Positions 1 through 7,083 of a DNA stretch of 8,369 nt are shown one piece after another. Numbering within the stretch: position 1 is the first letter of the stretch; each line of letters starts with the position of its first letter. A model generated the notes under the pieces. It was not told the DNA's origin. It searched no databases and saw only the letters and a program-made list of their open reading frames with translations. A program made the translations under genes and the position numbers. Source of the DNA: B16-G9 sp964400655 (GTDB taxonomy: Bacteria > Bacteroidota > Bacteroidia > Bacteroidales > F082); contig CAYNVN010000140.1 in the NCBI GenBank assembly GCA_964400655.1, forward strand, positions 1-8,369, given 5' to 3'.

Positions 1-87
1 GGTTCAAAGTTTGAAAGTTTAAGGTTTGAATGAACAGCGAAAACGCAGAGGTTGAGAGGTTTGGTTTTATATTTCTCTTTTCGGGGT
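1..87. repeat. Short repeats downstream of carB
   Basis: This is the non-coding stretch after the carB stop, up to the window edge. Three near-identical 8-mers sit at 6-13 (AAAGTTTG), 14-21 (AAAGTTTA) and 21-28 (AAGGTTTG). Positions 3-8 and 10-15 form a perfect TTCAAA/TTTGAA palindrome with one central base, and GTTCA (2-6) pairs with TGAAC (31-35). Such low-complexity AAAGTTT-type strings are, from memory, frequent between genes in Bacteroidota. I see no gene here. Whether a larger repeat continues to the left cannot be judged. Confidence 0.4.
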
Positions 88-103
88 TTAGAGAGAGAAA
101 TAT
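69..103 (-). other. Hairpin across the carB stop codon
   Basis: Positions 69-78 and 94-103 are perfect 10-base inverted arms (ATATTTCTCT / AGAGAAATAT) with a 15-base loop that contains the carB TAA. In the carB transcript this would form an A/U-rich stem at the very end of the reading frame. No U tract follows it (the next transcript bases are AAAACC), so it is not a canonical intrinsic terminator. It could slow 3' exonucleases or simply reflect the CTCTCT run in the last codons. Confidence 0.35.
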
Positions 104-3100
104 TCGTTAAAGCTTTTAATGGACAAGTCGCTGAATTTACGGCTTGTAAAGGCCATGATAAAAGCGCTGGCCAACCGGGCATTGGTAATAATCGGAATGT
201 TCAAATCGATTGCACTTCTTCTGATTTCGTAATCGTTGTACAATTCATCCTCCGAAAGATTTTTTGGAATATTGACCACAAAATCAATCTTTCCCTCTTT
301 CATATAATCAATAACATTGGGTTGAAGCGGATTATCAGGCCAGTTTAAAACTTCCGAAGAAATATTGTTTTGAGCCAAAAAATCAGCGGTTCCTTTGGTA
401 GCAAAAATGGGTATCCCCAGATTATATATTTCACGACATGAGTTAAGCAACTCCACCTTCGACCGCACATCGCCGCTGGATATCAAAACCCCCTTTTCAG
501 GAATTTTGTACCCCACCGACAACATGGCTTTTAAAACAGCTTCGTAATAATCGTCGCCAATACAGCCCACCTCTCCGGTTGATGACATATCCACACCCAA
601 AACCGGATCGGCTTTCGAGAGTCGCGCAAAAGAAAACTGCGAAGCCTTTATTCCGATATGATCAAGTTCAAAAAACGATTTGTCGGGCTTTTCGTAACCA
701 ACCCCCAACATAACTTTTGTTGCGATATCGATAAAATTCTGGTTGGATACTTTAGAAACAAACGGAAAACTTCTGGAAGCTCTTACATTGGTTTCAATTA
801 CCTTAATATCATTGTTTTTGGCAAGAAACTGCATATTGAAAGGCCCTGATATTTTAAGCTCGCCGGCAATTTCCCTGGCCACCTTTTTAATTCTCCTGAT
901 GGTTTCCAGATACACCTTTTGCGGCGGAAAAACCAGGGTGGCATCACCCGAGTGCACCCCTGCAAATTCTATATGTTCCGAAATGGCATACATAACCAGT
1001 TTGCCGTTATCAGCCACCGCATCAAATTCAATCTCTTTGGCCTGTTCAATAAATTCGGTAACCACCACCGGATGTTTTTTGGAAACCTTGGTTGCCAGTT
1101 TTAAAAAATGCTCCAGCTCGGTACGGTTGGAAACCACATTCATGGCCGCTCCCGACAAAACATAAGAGGGACGAATCAACAGAGGAAATCCGACTTCGTC
1201 CGAAAAGGAGTTAATCTCCCGGAGGCTGGTTAGTTCTTTCCATCGCGGCTGGTCGATATTGAGCTTATCAAGCATCGAAGAAAATTTGTTTCTGTCTTCA
1301 GCCCTGTCTATCGAAACCGGCGACGTTCCTAAAATATTGACATTTTCATTGTATAACCGCAAAGCGAGATTGTTAGGAATCTGGCCCCCAACCGACACAA
1401 CAACACCTTTCGGTTTTTCATATTCAATAATATCCAAAACACGCTCAAAGGATAGTTCATCGAAATACAACCGGTCGCAAATGTCGTAATCGGTGCTAAC
1501 CGTTTCCGGATTGTAGTTAATCATCACCGAACGAAAACCTGATTTACCCACCGTATTCAGGGCATTTACGCTGCTCCAGTCGAACTCTACACTACTGCCT
1601 ATCCTGTATGCCCCGGATCCCAATACAATAACCGACTTTTGGTCGTCTTCGTAATCCAAATCCGATGAAATCCCGTGATAGGTTAAATAGAGGTAATTGG
1701 TTTGTGCGGGAAACTCACCTGCCAGGGTGTCGATTTGCTTAACAACGGGAATGATATTCCTCGATTTCCGGTGGTTACGCACTTTAAGCAAATCCTGCTC
1801 TATGGTATCGTCGGAGCTTTTCAGAATGATGCGTGCCAGCTGGAAATCGGAGAATCCTTTACGCTTTGCATCCCACAGCTGCTGGTCAGAAACTTCCGAC
1901 AGCCCATTCAGTTTTGAAAGCTGTTTCTCGGTATCGATAATATTTTTCAATTTCGATAAAAACCAATTATCGATCTTTGTCAACTGGTGAATTTTCTCCA
2001 CCGGAAGCCCTTCTTTCAGTGCATTGGCTAAAATAAATATACGCATATCGGTGGGCTCACGAAGCTCTTTTTCAGTGTTGCCCGCTTCAAATGCTTTGTT
2101 GGCCGTAAACCCGTGCATACCCTGTCCTATCATGCGTAAGCCTTTCTGTATGGCTTCTTCAAAACTTCTGCCGATGGCCATTACTTCACCCACCGATTTC
2201 ATGGATGAGCCAATCTCTTTGGTAACACCGGCAAACTTATTCAAATCCCACCTGGGAATTTTTACAACCACATAGTCCAGCGACGGTTCAAAAAATGCGG
2301 TGGTTGTTTTGGTTACCGCATTTTTAAGCTGGTGCAAACCGTACCCCAGTCCCAGTTTAGCGGCAACGTGCGCCAAGGGATAACCGGTTGCTTTTGATGC
2401 CAGTGCCGACGAGCGCGACAAACGGGCATTGACCTCAATTACCCGGTAATCTTCCGAATCGGGATCCAGCGAATATTGCACATTGCATTCGCCTACAATA
2501 CCGATGGCACGAACAATTTTAATGGCAATTTCCCTGAGTTTATGATATTCGGAATTGGTGAGGGTTTGCGAAGGGGCAACCACAATGCTTTCGCCTGTAT
2601 GAATACCGAGCGGATCGAAATTTTCCATATTACAAACGGTAATACAGTTATCGTATTTGTCGCGAACCACTTCGTATTCTATTTCTTTCCATCCTTTTAA
2701 TGATTCTTCCACCAAAACCTGTCCCGAAAAGGAGAAGGCCTTTTTTGCCAGCTCTTTCAGCTCTTTGTCGTTGTTGCAAAAACCGCTTCCCTGTCCTCCC
2801 AGGGTATATGCAGCACGCAAAATTACCGGATATCCTATGGAACGGGCGGCTTCCAAAGCCTCATCAATATTAAAAGCGGCAATACTTTTGGCTGTTTTAA
2901 CATTTATCCGGCTAAGTTTTTCCACAAATATTTCACGGTCTTCCGTATCAATGATGGCCTGAACCGGAGTTCCTAAAACCCTGACGTTGTATTTTTGAAA
3001 AACCTTATTTTCATAAAGTTTTACACCACAATTCAGGGCAGTCTGTCCACCAAAAGCCAAAAGAATTCCGTCGGGTCGTTCTTTTTTTATTATTTCTTCA

Positions 3101-3309
3101 ACAAATCCGGGGGTTACGGGCAAATAGTAGATAACATCGGCAATATCGGTCGAGGTTTGGATGGTGGCAATATTGGGATTTACCAATATTGTTTTGATAC
3201 CCTCTTCCCGTAAGGCTTTAAGAGCCTGTGATCCGGAATAATCAAATTCGCCGGCTTCACCGATTTTTAATGCTCCGGAGCCCAGCACCAACACTTTTTT
3301 TATGGCCAT
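88..3309 (-). CDS. carB: Carbamoyl-phosphate synthase large subunit
   Basis: This is the large subunit of carbamoyl-phosphate synthetase. It uses two ATP, bicarbonate and ammonia channelled from CarA to make carbamoyl phosphate for pyrimidines and arginine in the cytoplasm. The 1073 residues match the full family length. Residues about 1-400 form the carboxyphosphate ATP-grasp half: GSGALKIGEAGEFDYSGSQ at 10-28, R165, H237, Q278 and ExNxRxSRSSA starting at E292. Residues about 400-555 are the oligomerisation linker. Residues about 556-936 form the carbamoyl-phosphate ATP-grasp half: GSGAYRIGSSVEFDW at 564-578, HSGD at 786-789 and ETNVRASRSFPF at 839-850. Residues about 937-1073 are the MGS-like allosteric domain. 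The ATG at 3309 gives the expected N-terminus directly before the first ATP-grasp motif; the upstream sequence is A-rich with no Shine-Dalgarno. It follows carA by 12 bases. Many signature residues look closer to eukaryotic than to E. coli enzymes. No frameshift or gap is visible. Confidence 0.98.
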   Translation of the reverse strand: MAIKKVLVLGSGALKIGEAGEFDYSGSQALKALREEGIKTILVNPNIATIQTSTDIADVIYYLPVTPGFVEEIIKKERPDGILLAFGGQTALNCGVKLYENKVFQKYNVRVLGTPVQAIIDTEDREIFVEKLSRINVKTAKSIAAFNIDEALEAARSIGYPVILRAAYTLGGQGSGFCNNDKELKELAKKAFSFSGQVLVEESLKGWKEIEYEVVRDKYDNCITVCNMENFDPLGIHTGESIVVAPSQTLTNSEYHKLREIAIKIVRAIGIVGECNVQYSLDPDSEDYRVIEVNARLSRSSALASKATGYPLAHVAAKLGLGYGLHQLKNAVTKTTTAFFEPSLDYVVVKIPRWDLNKFAGVTKEIGSSMKSVGEVMAIGRSFEEAIQKGLRMIGQGMHGFTANKAFEAGNTEKELREPTDMRIFILANALKEGLPVEKIHQLTKIDNWFLSKLKNIIDTEKQLSKLNGLSEVSDQQLWDAKRKGFSDFQLARIILKSSDDTIEQDLLKVRNHRKSRNIIPVVKQIDTLAGEFPAQTNYLYLTYHGISSDLDYEDDQKSVIVLGSGAYRIGSSVEFDWSSVNALNTVGKSGFRSVMINYNPETVSTDYDICDRLYFDELSFERVLDIIEYEKPKGVVVSVGGQIPNNLALRLYNENVNILGTSPVSIDRAEDRNKFSSMLDKLNIDQPRWKELTSLREINSFSDEVGFPLLIRPSYVLSGAAMNVVSNRTELEHFLKLATKVSKKHPVVVTEFIEQAKEIEFDAVADNGKLVMYAISEHIEFAGVHSGDATLVFPPQKVYLETIRRIKKVAREIAGELKISGPFNMQFLAKNNDIKVIETNVRASRSFPFVSKVSNQNFIDIATKVMLGVGYEKPDKSFFELDHIGIKASQFSFARLSKADPVLGVDMSSTGEVGCIGDDYYEAVLKAMLSVGYKIPEKGVLISSGDVRSKVELLNSCREIYNLGIPIFATKGTADFLAQNNISSEVLNWPDNPLQPNVIDYMKEGKIDFVVNIPKNLSEDELYNDYEIRRSAIDLNIPIITNARLASAFIMAFTSRKFSDLSIKSFNEYFSL

Positions 3310-3321
3310 CGTTTTTAAATT

Positions 3322-4395
3322 TTAGTGTTGTTTATTCTCTTTTATTGCATTTATAAACTCATCAAACAGAAATTCCGTGTCGGTTGGTCCTCCCGAAGCT
3401 TCGGGATGAAACTGGGTAGAAAAAAACGGTTTCGATTTATGTTTTAAACCCTCGTTGGTATTGTCGTTCAGGTTGACAAAATAATCTTCCCACTCTCCGC
3501 GAACCGATTTTTCATCAACAGCAAATCCGTGGTTTTGAGAGGTGATATATGCTTTATTGGTTCCGGTTTGTAATACCGGCTGATTATGACTACGGTGTCC
3601 GTATTTTAGTTTATATGTATCAGCGCCATCGGCCAGGGCCATTAGCTGATGTCCCAGGCAAATACCGAATATGGGTTCATCGTTTTTAAAAGCAGCGGCC
3701 AAATTACGGATTGTAACCGTACATTTTTCAGGGTCGCCGGGCCCGTTGGAAATAAATAGTCCGTCGTATTCTTCCCTGCTGATATCGTAATCCCACGGCA
3801 CTCTGATAACGGTGGTATTTCGCGATAGCAGATGACGGATGATGTTGTTTTTTACCCCACAATCGACAAGCAAAACCTTATGTTCTCCATTTCCGTAAAC
3901 CTGTTTTTCTTTTACACTTACCAAATCCACCAGATTGTCATTATCGGGATTATAAAAATCGACATCCTGATCATCAATAATCAGTTTTCCGAGCATGGAA
4001 CCTTTTTCGCGAAGAATGGTTGTGAGCAACCGGGTATCGATGCCGTATATACCCGGAACTTTACTCTCTTTCATCCATTCATCCAGACTTTTATCGGCAT
4101 TCCAGTGATTATACTCTTTTGAATATTCCGAGATAATCAGTGCCGAAACATGAATTTTGTCCGATTCGTAATAGGCTAAAAGTTGTTCTTTCCGGGTTTT
4201 GTTTGGCACACCGTAATTTCCAATGAGCGGATAAGTTGCAACCAGCAGTTGTCCTTTGTATGAAGGGTCGGTTAAACTTTCGGGATAACCGGTCATTGCC
4301 GTGTTAAATACCAACTCGCCGGAAGTTGAGTTCGGATAACCAAAGGCCGTACCCTCAAATTGGCTTCCATCTTCCAGAATTAATTTTGCTTTCAT
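3322..4395 (-). CDS. carA: Carbamoyl-phosphate synthase small subunit (glutaminase)
   Basis: This is the glutamine amidotransferase subunit. It hydrolyses glutamine and passes ammonia to CarB. Residues 1 to about 150 are the CPSase small-chain N-terminal domain (LEDGSQFEGTAFG near 7-19, MTGYPESLTDPSY at 34-46). Residues about 170-355 are a class I glutaminase: SNGPGDP at 216-222, the nucleophile C246 inside GICLGHQ (244-250), NHG at 288-290 and HPEASGGP at 330-337, giving the H330/E332 partners of the catalytic triad. At 357 residues it is slightly shorter than the E. coli protein but complete at both ends. The ATG at 4395 opens the expected MKAKLILEDG start. It lies 70 bases after dnaB and 12 before carB on the same strand. 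Co-transcription with carB is close to certain; linkage to dnaB is possible. Confidence 0.98.
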   Translation of the reverse strand: MKAKLILEDGSQFEGTAFGYPNSTSGELVFNTAMTGYPESLTDPSYKGQLLVATYPLIGNYGVPNKTRKEQLLAYYESDKIHVSALIISEYSKEYNHWNADKSLDEWMKESKVPGIYGIDTRLLTTILREKGSMLGKLIIDDQDVDFYNPDNDNLVDLVSVKEKQVYGNGEHKVLLVDCGVKNNIIRHLLSRNTTVIRVPWDYDISREEYDGLFISNGPGDPEKCTVTIRNLAAAFKNDEPIFGICLGHQLMALADGADTYKLKYGHRSHNQPVLQTGTNKAYITSQNHGFAVDEKSVRGEWEDYFVNLNDNTNEGLKHKSKPFFSTQFHPEASGGPTDTEFLFDEFINAIKENKQH

Positions 4396-4465
4396 TTAAC
4401 TTTTGGTATGTGAACAATTTGGTTTAAAGATTTACATTAACACGGATACTGTAAACTTCAGACAC
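4396..4465 (-). promoter_or_regulatory. dnaB-carA gap with a weak dyad
   Basis: The 70 bases before carA contain no good TAnnTTTG element; the nearest resemblance, AATCTTTA, is poor. There is no intrinsic terminator after dnaB. The only symmetry is TTTACA (4431-4436) facing TGTAAA (4450-4455) across 13 bases. This could be a regulator site for carAB, but six-base arms in A/T-rich DNA arise easily by chance. The lack of a visible terminator or promoter is compatible with read-through from dnaB. Confidence 0.2.
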
Positions 4466-6016
4466 TTAAAACGGGTTACCCCCCTCCTGTGTTAAACCGT
4501 CGGCACCCGGATCTCCAAAATCATCAAGGTCGTTCATCTTTGAAGGACGGGTAACAAGTCCGGCGCTCACATCGGCAGCAGTGTATGAATCGTCCATGGG
4601 CGAAGCATCGTAATCTTCAAATTTAGCCAGATGTTTAATAAATTTCAGCCTCACATCGCCCACGGCACCGTTACGGTGTTTGGCAATTATAATTTCGGCC
4701 ATACCGTCGGTAGGGGTGTTATCCTCAAAAACATCCAGTTTGTAATACTCCGGCCGATAGATAAACATTACAAGGTCGGCATCCTGCTCAATGGCTCCCG
4801 ACTCACGAAGGTCCGACAGGATAGGCCGTTTACTCTGTCCCGGGCGGTTTTCCACATTTCGGCTTAACTGCGAAAGTGCCAATACCGGTATATCCAGCTC
4901 TTTGGCCAGAGCTTTTAGCGACCTCGAAATTTTACTAATCTCATTTTCACGGTTTCCTTTGCTTTCCTCTCCCCCGCTCATCAACTGCAAATAATCGATA
5001 AACACCATTTGGATGTCGTGCTGTTGCTTTAACCGCCGGCATTTTGCCCTGAGTTCAAAAATGGTAAGTGCGGGCGTATCGTCAATAAATATTTTGGCAT
5101 TTTCCAGGTTATTAATTTTGCTGTTAAGCTGATGCCATTCGTGGTCGGCCAGCTCACCCTGCTTCAGTTTTCCGGCGGGAATCTCCGTTTCGGCCGAAAT
5201 CAAACGGGTTACCAGTTGCACTGCCGACATCTCAAGAGAAAAAACCGCCACCGGAATGTCGTGGTCAACGGCAACATTGCGTGCAATGGAAAGGGCAAAT
5301 GCCGTTTTACCCATGGAAGGACGGGCGGCCAGGATAATTAAATCCGATTTTTGCCAGCCTGACGTAATTCTGTCAAGGGCCGTATATCCCGAAGGAACAC
5401 CTCTAAAATGAGTATCGGCATTTTTGGCCGCTTCGATATCCTGAATGGCCTGCTTTACCAACGAAGGCATATCTTCGTAATTTCGGCGAAGATTTGTTTC
5501 CGAAACACCGAAAAGCCCCTGTTCCGCTTTGTCTAACAGGTTAAAAACATCGGTAGTATCTTCGTAAGCATCGCGAATAATATCCGATGAAATTCGTATT
5601 AGTTCACGCTGGATAAATTTTTGCTGTATGATACGTGCGTGATACTCAACATTTGCCGCCGATGCTATTCTGCTGGTAAGCATGGTAATGTAATAGGGGC
5701 CTCCCACCATTTCAAGCTCACCGGTACTTTTAAGCTGATGGATTACCGTTACAATATCAACAGGTTCCGATTTTTCAAACAGCTTATGAATGGCTGCGAA
5801 AATTTTTTGGTGTGCCTCTTTATAAAAAACCGCAGGTGTTAAAATATCGATTACCGCCGTAACGGCATCCTTTTCCAGCATCATGGCACCCAGCACCGCC
5901 TCTTCGAGGTCAAGTGCCTGAGGCGGCACCTTTCCGTGCTCCAACAAAGTATCGTTCAGCAAATTGCTTTTCGGCAGGGTCGCCTTTTTTACCTTTTTTG
6001 TTACCTTTTCTTCCAT
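4466..6016 (-). CDS. dnaB: Replicative DNA helicase DnaB
   Basis: This is the hexameric ring helicase that unwinds DNA at the replication fork using ATP. Its 516 residues contain the N-terminal DnaB domain (about 31-135, starting PPQALDLEEAVLGAMMLEKD), a linker, and a C-terminal RecA-like domain. Visible motifs are Walker A ARPSMGKTA (231-239, K237 and T238), SLEM with E262, Walker B MVFIDYLQL (337-345, D341), LSQLSRNVE (381-389) and SDLRESGAIEQDAD (401-414), with FIYRPEYY near 418-425. There is no intein in the Walker A or other motifs, a common insertion site in this family. The C-terminus carries an acidic Gly-rich tail ending NPF. The ATG at 6016 is the only Met before the conserved domain begins and lies 5 bases after a promoter-like element. 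An intrinsic terminator upstream separates it from the peroxiredoxin gene. Spacing suggests it might read into carAB. Confidence 0.98.
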   Translation of the reverse strand: MEEKVTKKVKKATLPKSNLLNDTLLEHGKVPPQALDLEEAVLGAMMLEKDAVTAVIDILTPAVFYKEAHQKIFAAIHKLFEKSEPVDIVTVIHQLKSTGELEMVGGPYYITMLTSRIASAANVEYHARIIQQKFIQRELIRISSDIIRDAYEDTTDVFNLLDKAEQGLFGVSETNLRRNYEDMPSLVKQAIQDIEAAKNADTHFRGVPSGYTALDRITSGWQKSDLIILAARPSMGKTAFALSIARNVAVDHDIPVAVFSLEMSAVQLVTRLISAETEIPAGKLKQGELADHEWHQLNSKINNLENAKIFIDDTPALTIFELRAKCRRLKQQHDIQMVFIDYLQLMSGGEESKGNRENEISKISRSLKALAKELDIPVLALSQLSRNVENRPGQSKRPILSDLRESGAIEQDADLVMFIYRPEYYKLDVFEDNTPTDGMAEIIIAKHRNGAVGDVRLKFIKHLAKFEDYDASPMDDSYTAADVSAGLVTRPSKMNDLDDFGDPGADGLTQEGGNPF

Positions 6017-6021
6017 GCGTT

Positions 6022-6029
6022 CAAAAGTA
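6022..6029 (-). promoter_or_regulatory. dnaB: Putative dnaB promoter -7 element
   Basis: The minus strand reads TACTTTTG, an exact match to the Bacteroidota -7 consensus TAnnTTTG. Only AACGC separates it from the dnaB ATG at 6016, so the transcript would start at or within a few bases of the start codon. No clear TTG -33 element is seen at the usual spacing. This placement makes the call uncertain, although leaderless or very short leaders do occur in this phylum. Confidence 0.4.
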
Positions 6030-6062
6030 CAAATAGAAGTGAAAAAGAATTAAATTGTTAAT

Positions 6063-6098
6063 AAAAAAAAAGGCAGCCGTTTGGCTGCCTTTTTTTTC
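6063..6098 (-). terminator. Intrinsic terminator of the peroxiredoxin gene
   Basis: Perfect 8-base arms AGGCAGCC (6071-6078) and GGCTGCCT (6083-6090) close a 4-base loop. The stem is flanked by eight A on the left (6063-6070) and seven T on the right (6091-6097). Read on the minus strand, the hairpin comes 18 bases after the peroxiredoxin stop and is followed by eight U, a textbook intrinsic terminator. The symmetric flanks would also let it work on plus-strand transcripts. It insulates dnaB from the peroxiredoxin transcript. Confidence 0.93.
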
Positions 6099-6116
6099 TA
6101 ACTAAAATATTTTTTA

Positions 6117-6749
6117 TTAATGCTTGGCGAGGTAGTTGGCAATACCATCCAAAGTGGGTTCAACCGCCTCTTCGCCCGGATGCCAGTCGGCAGGACAAAC
6201 TTCGCCGTTTTCTTCAAAGAACTGTAAAGCATCAACCATACGCAAAGCTTCATCAATGCTACGTCCCAAAGGCAGGTCGTTTACAACCTGATGACGAACA
6301 ACACCCTGCTTGTCAATCAGGAATAATCCGCGATAGGCTACAGGAGCACCGTTGAAAGTAGCATTACCGTCTTCGTCGTAATCGTACTCACCGGCCAAAA
6401 CATCAAAGTTTTCGGCAATGGTTTTCGACAGGTCGGCTACCAAAGGATATTTTACACCCTGGATACCACCCTTATCTTTGGGAGTGTTCAGCCATGCCCA
6501 GTGTGAAAAGTTCGAATCGACCGAACAACCTACAACGGCTACGTTTCTTTTTTCAAACTCATCCATTTTTTCCTGGAAAGCTAAAATTTCGGTGGGACAA
6601 ACAAAGGTAAAATCCAAAGGATAAAAGAAGAAAACAACATGTTTTTTTCCGATATACTGTTCAAGAGAAAATTTTTCTACAAATTCTCCGCCGTTTACTA
6701 CGGCATCCGCTTCAAATAAAGGGGCTTTTTTTCCTACTAATACTGACAT
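6117..6749 (-). CDS. Typical 2-Cys peroxiredoxin (AhpC/TSA family)
   Basis: This thiol peroxidase reduces hydrogen peroxide and organic hydroperoxides in the cytoplasm and is then re-reduced by a thioredoxin- or AhpF-type partner. The peroxidatic cysteine C51 lies in DFTFVCPTE (46-54), giving the PxxxTxxC pattern with P44 and T48. The resolving cysteine C185 lies in EVCPADW (183-189). R140 in AYRGLFLID fits the conserved active-site arginine. At 210 residues with a C-terminal extension after EVCP it resembles the Prx1/AhpC group of cyanobacteria, plants and animals more than the 187-residue E. coli AhpC. The GGLG and C-terminal YF motifs of over-oxidation-sensitive eukaryotic enzymes are absent. 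No ahpF-like reductase gene is adjacent. It is a single-gene unit with its own promoter and terminator. The ATG at 6749 gives the usual MSVLVGKKAP start. Confidence 0.96.
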   Translation of the reverse strand: MSVLVGKKAPLFEADAVVNGGEFVEKFSLEQYIGKKHVVFFFYPLDFTFVCPTEILAFQEKMDEFEKRNVAVVGCSVDSNFSHWAWLNTPKDKGGIQGVKYPLVADLSKTIAENFDVLAGEYDYDEDGNATFNGAPVAYRGLFLIDKQGVVRHQVVNDLPLGRSIDEALRMVDALQFFEENGEVCPADWHPGEEAVEPTLDGIANYLAKH

Positions 6750-6785
6750 AATTATTTAGTTTAAATTGGTTATTATTATCTGGCG

Positions 6786-6814
6786 CAAAATTAAGAATAA
6801 TTTTAAATAAGCAA
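6786..6814 (-). promoter_or_regulatory. Promoter of the peroxiredoxin gene
   Basis: On the minus strand a TTG (6814-6812) is followed after 18 bases by TAATTTTG (6793-6786), an exact TAnnTTTG match. Both elements and their spacing fit the Bacteroidota housekeeping sigma factor consensus (TTTG, about 19 bases, TAnnTTTG). Transcription would begin near 6780, giving a leader of about 30 bases before the ATG at 6749. No operator for a peroxide regulator is obvious. Confidence 0.7.
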
Positions 6815-6968
6815 CTTTGTACAATTTATTTTAAACGGAAATTTAGTTTTTTTTAACGATTAGACTTTGGCAACAGTTATCCCTGTCATAATGGTTATAA
6901 TGTGTTTTGCGGCCATTTGCCAGGAATGAGTCATTGTTTGGATTGAATCATAGCCTTAACCGGAAACT

Positions 6969-6996
6969 GTCAGGCTGAGCGTAGTCGAAGCCTGAC
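6969..6996. repeat. REP-like palindrome
   Basis: Perfect 8-base arms GTCAGGCT (6969-6976) and AGCCTGAC (6989-6996) flank the 12-base loop GAGCGTAGTCGA. The sequence is GC-rich compared with its A/T-rich surroundings. It closely resembles the dispersed intergenic GCTGAG...TCGAAGC family that I recall from many Bacteroidota and other genomes. No T tract follows on either side, so it is not an ordinary terminator. Confidence 0.6.
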
Positions 6997-7035
6997 TTAG
7001 CCCACATAAGTATTTCCAACTCTAAAATTTATAAC

Positions 7036-7061
7036 TTGTTCAATAAAATAAACTATTTTTG
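7036..7061 (+). promoter_or_regulatory. aroC: Probable aroC promoter
   Basis: TATTTTTG at 7054-7061 matches the Bacteroidota -7 consensus TAnnTTTG, and a TTG lies at 7036-7038. The 15-base spacing is shorter than the usual 17 to 19 or so, so the -33 assignment is weak. Transcription would begin near 7067, leaving a leader of about 16 bases before the ATG at 7084, with no Shine-Dalgarno. Confidence 0.5.
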
Positions 7062-7083
7062 AATTTAATAAATTGTTTTGCAA

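Larger units (their letters stand above)
6750..7083. other. Divergent intergenic region, peroxiredoxin / aroC
   Basis: This is a 334-base gap between divergently transcribed genes. It holds the peroxiredoxin promoter near the left end, a REP-like palindrome at 6969-6996 and a probable aroC promoter near the right end. The middle part (about 6860-6960) has no open frame of note. It contains a perfect 11-base palindrome AATGAGTCATT at 6925-6935 and the near repeat ATAATG-GTT-ATAATG around 6889-6903. I see no tRNA, riboswitch or T-tract terminator here. Confidence 0.7.

Noticed and set aside
52..348. 98-residue plus-strand frame at the left edge
   Set aside because: Most of it overlaps the 3' end of carB in antisense, and the translation has no recognisable features.
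743..1165. 140-residue plus-strand frame opposite carB
   Set aside because: It is a shadow of carB, which has family motifs throughout this stretch.
5302..5330. Intein or insertion in the DnaB Walker A region
   Set aside because: DnaB is a common intein host, but the motifs here are continuous and the length of 516 residues is normal.
6063..6098. Small RNA or attenuator for dnaB at the hairpin
   Set aside because: The position directly after the peroxiredoxin stop and the U tract fit a simple intrinsic terminator, and it lies upstream of the likely dnaB start site.
6925..6935. AATGAGTCATT palindrome as a regulator binding site
   Set aside because: It is an 11-base single palindrome far from both promoters, not repeated in the region, and could be chance.
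7078..7083. TTG at 7078 as the aroC start
   Set aside because: It would add only Met-Gln before the ATG at 7084. The ATG gives the usual short lead into GRLFRVSVFGESHG.
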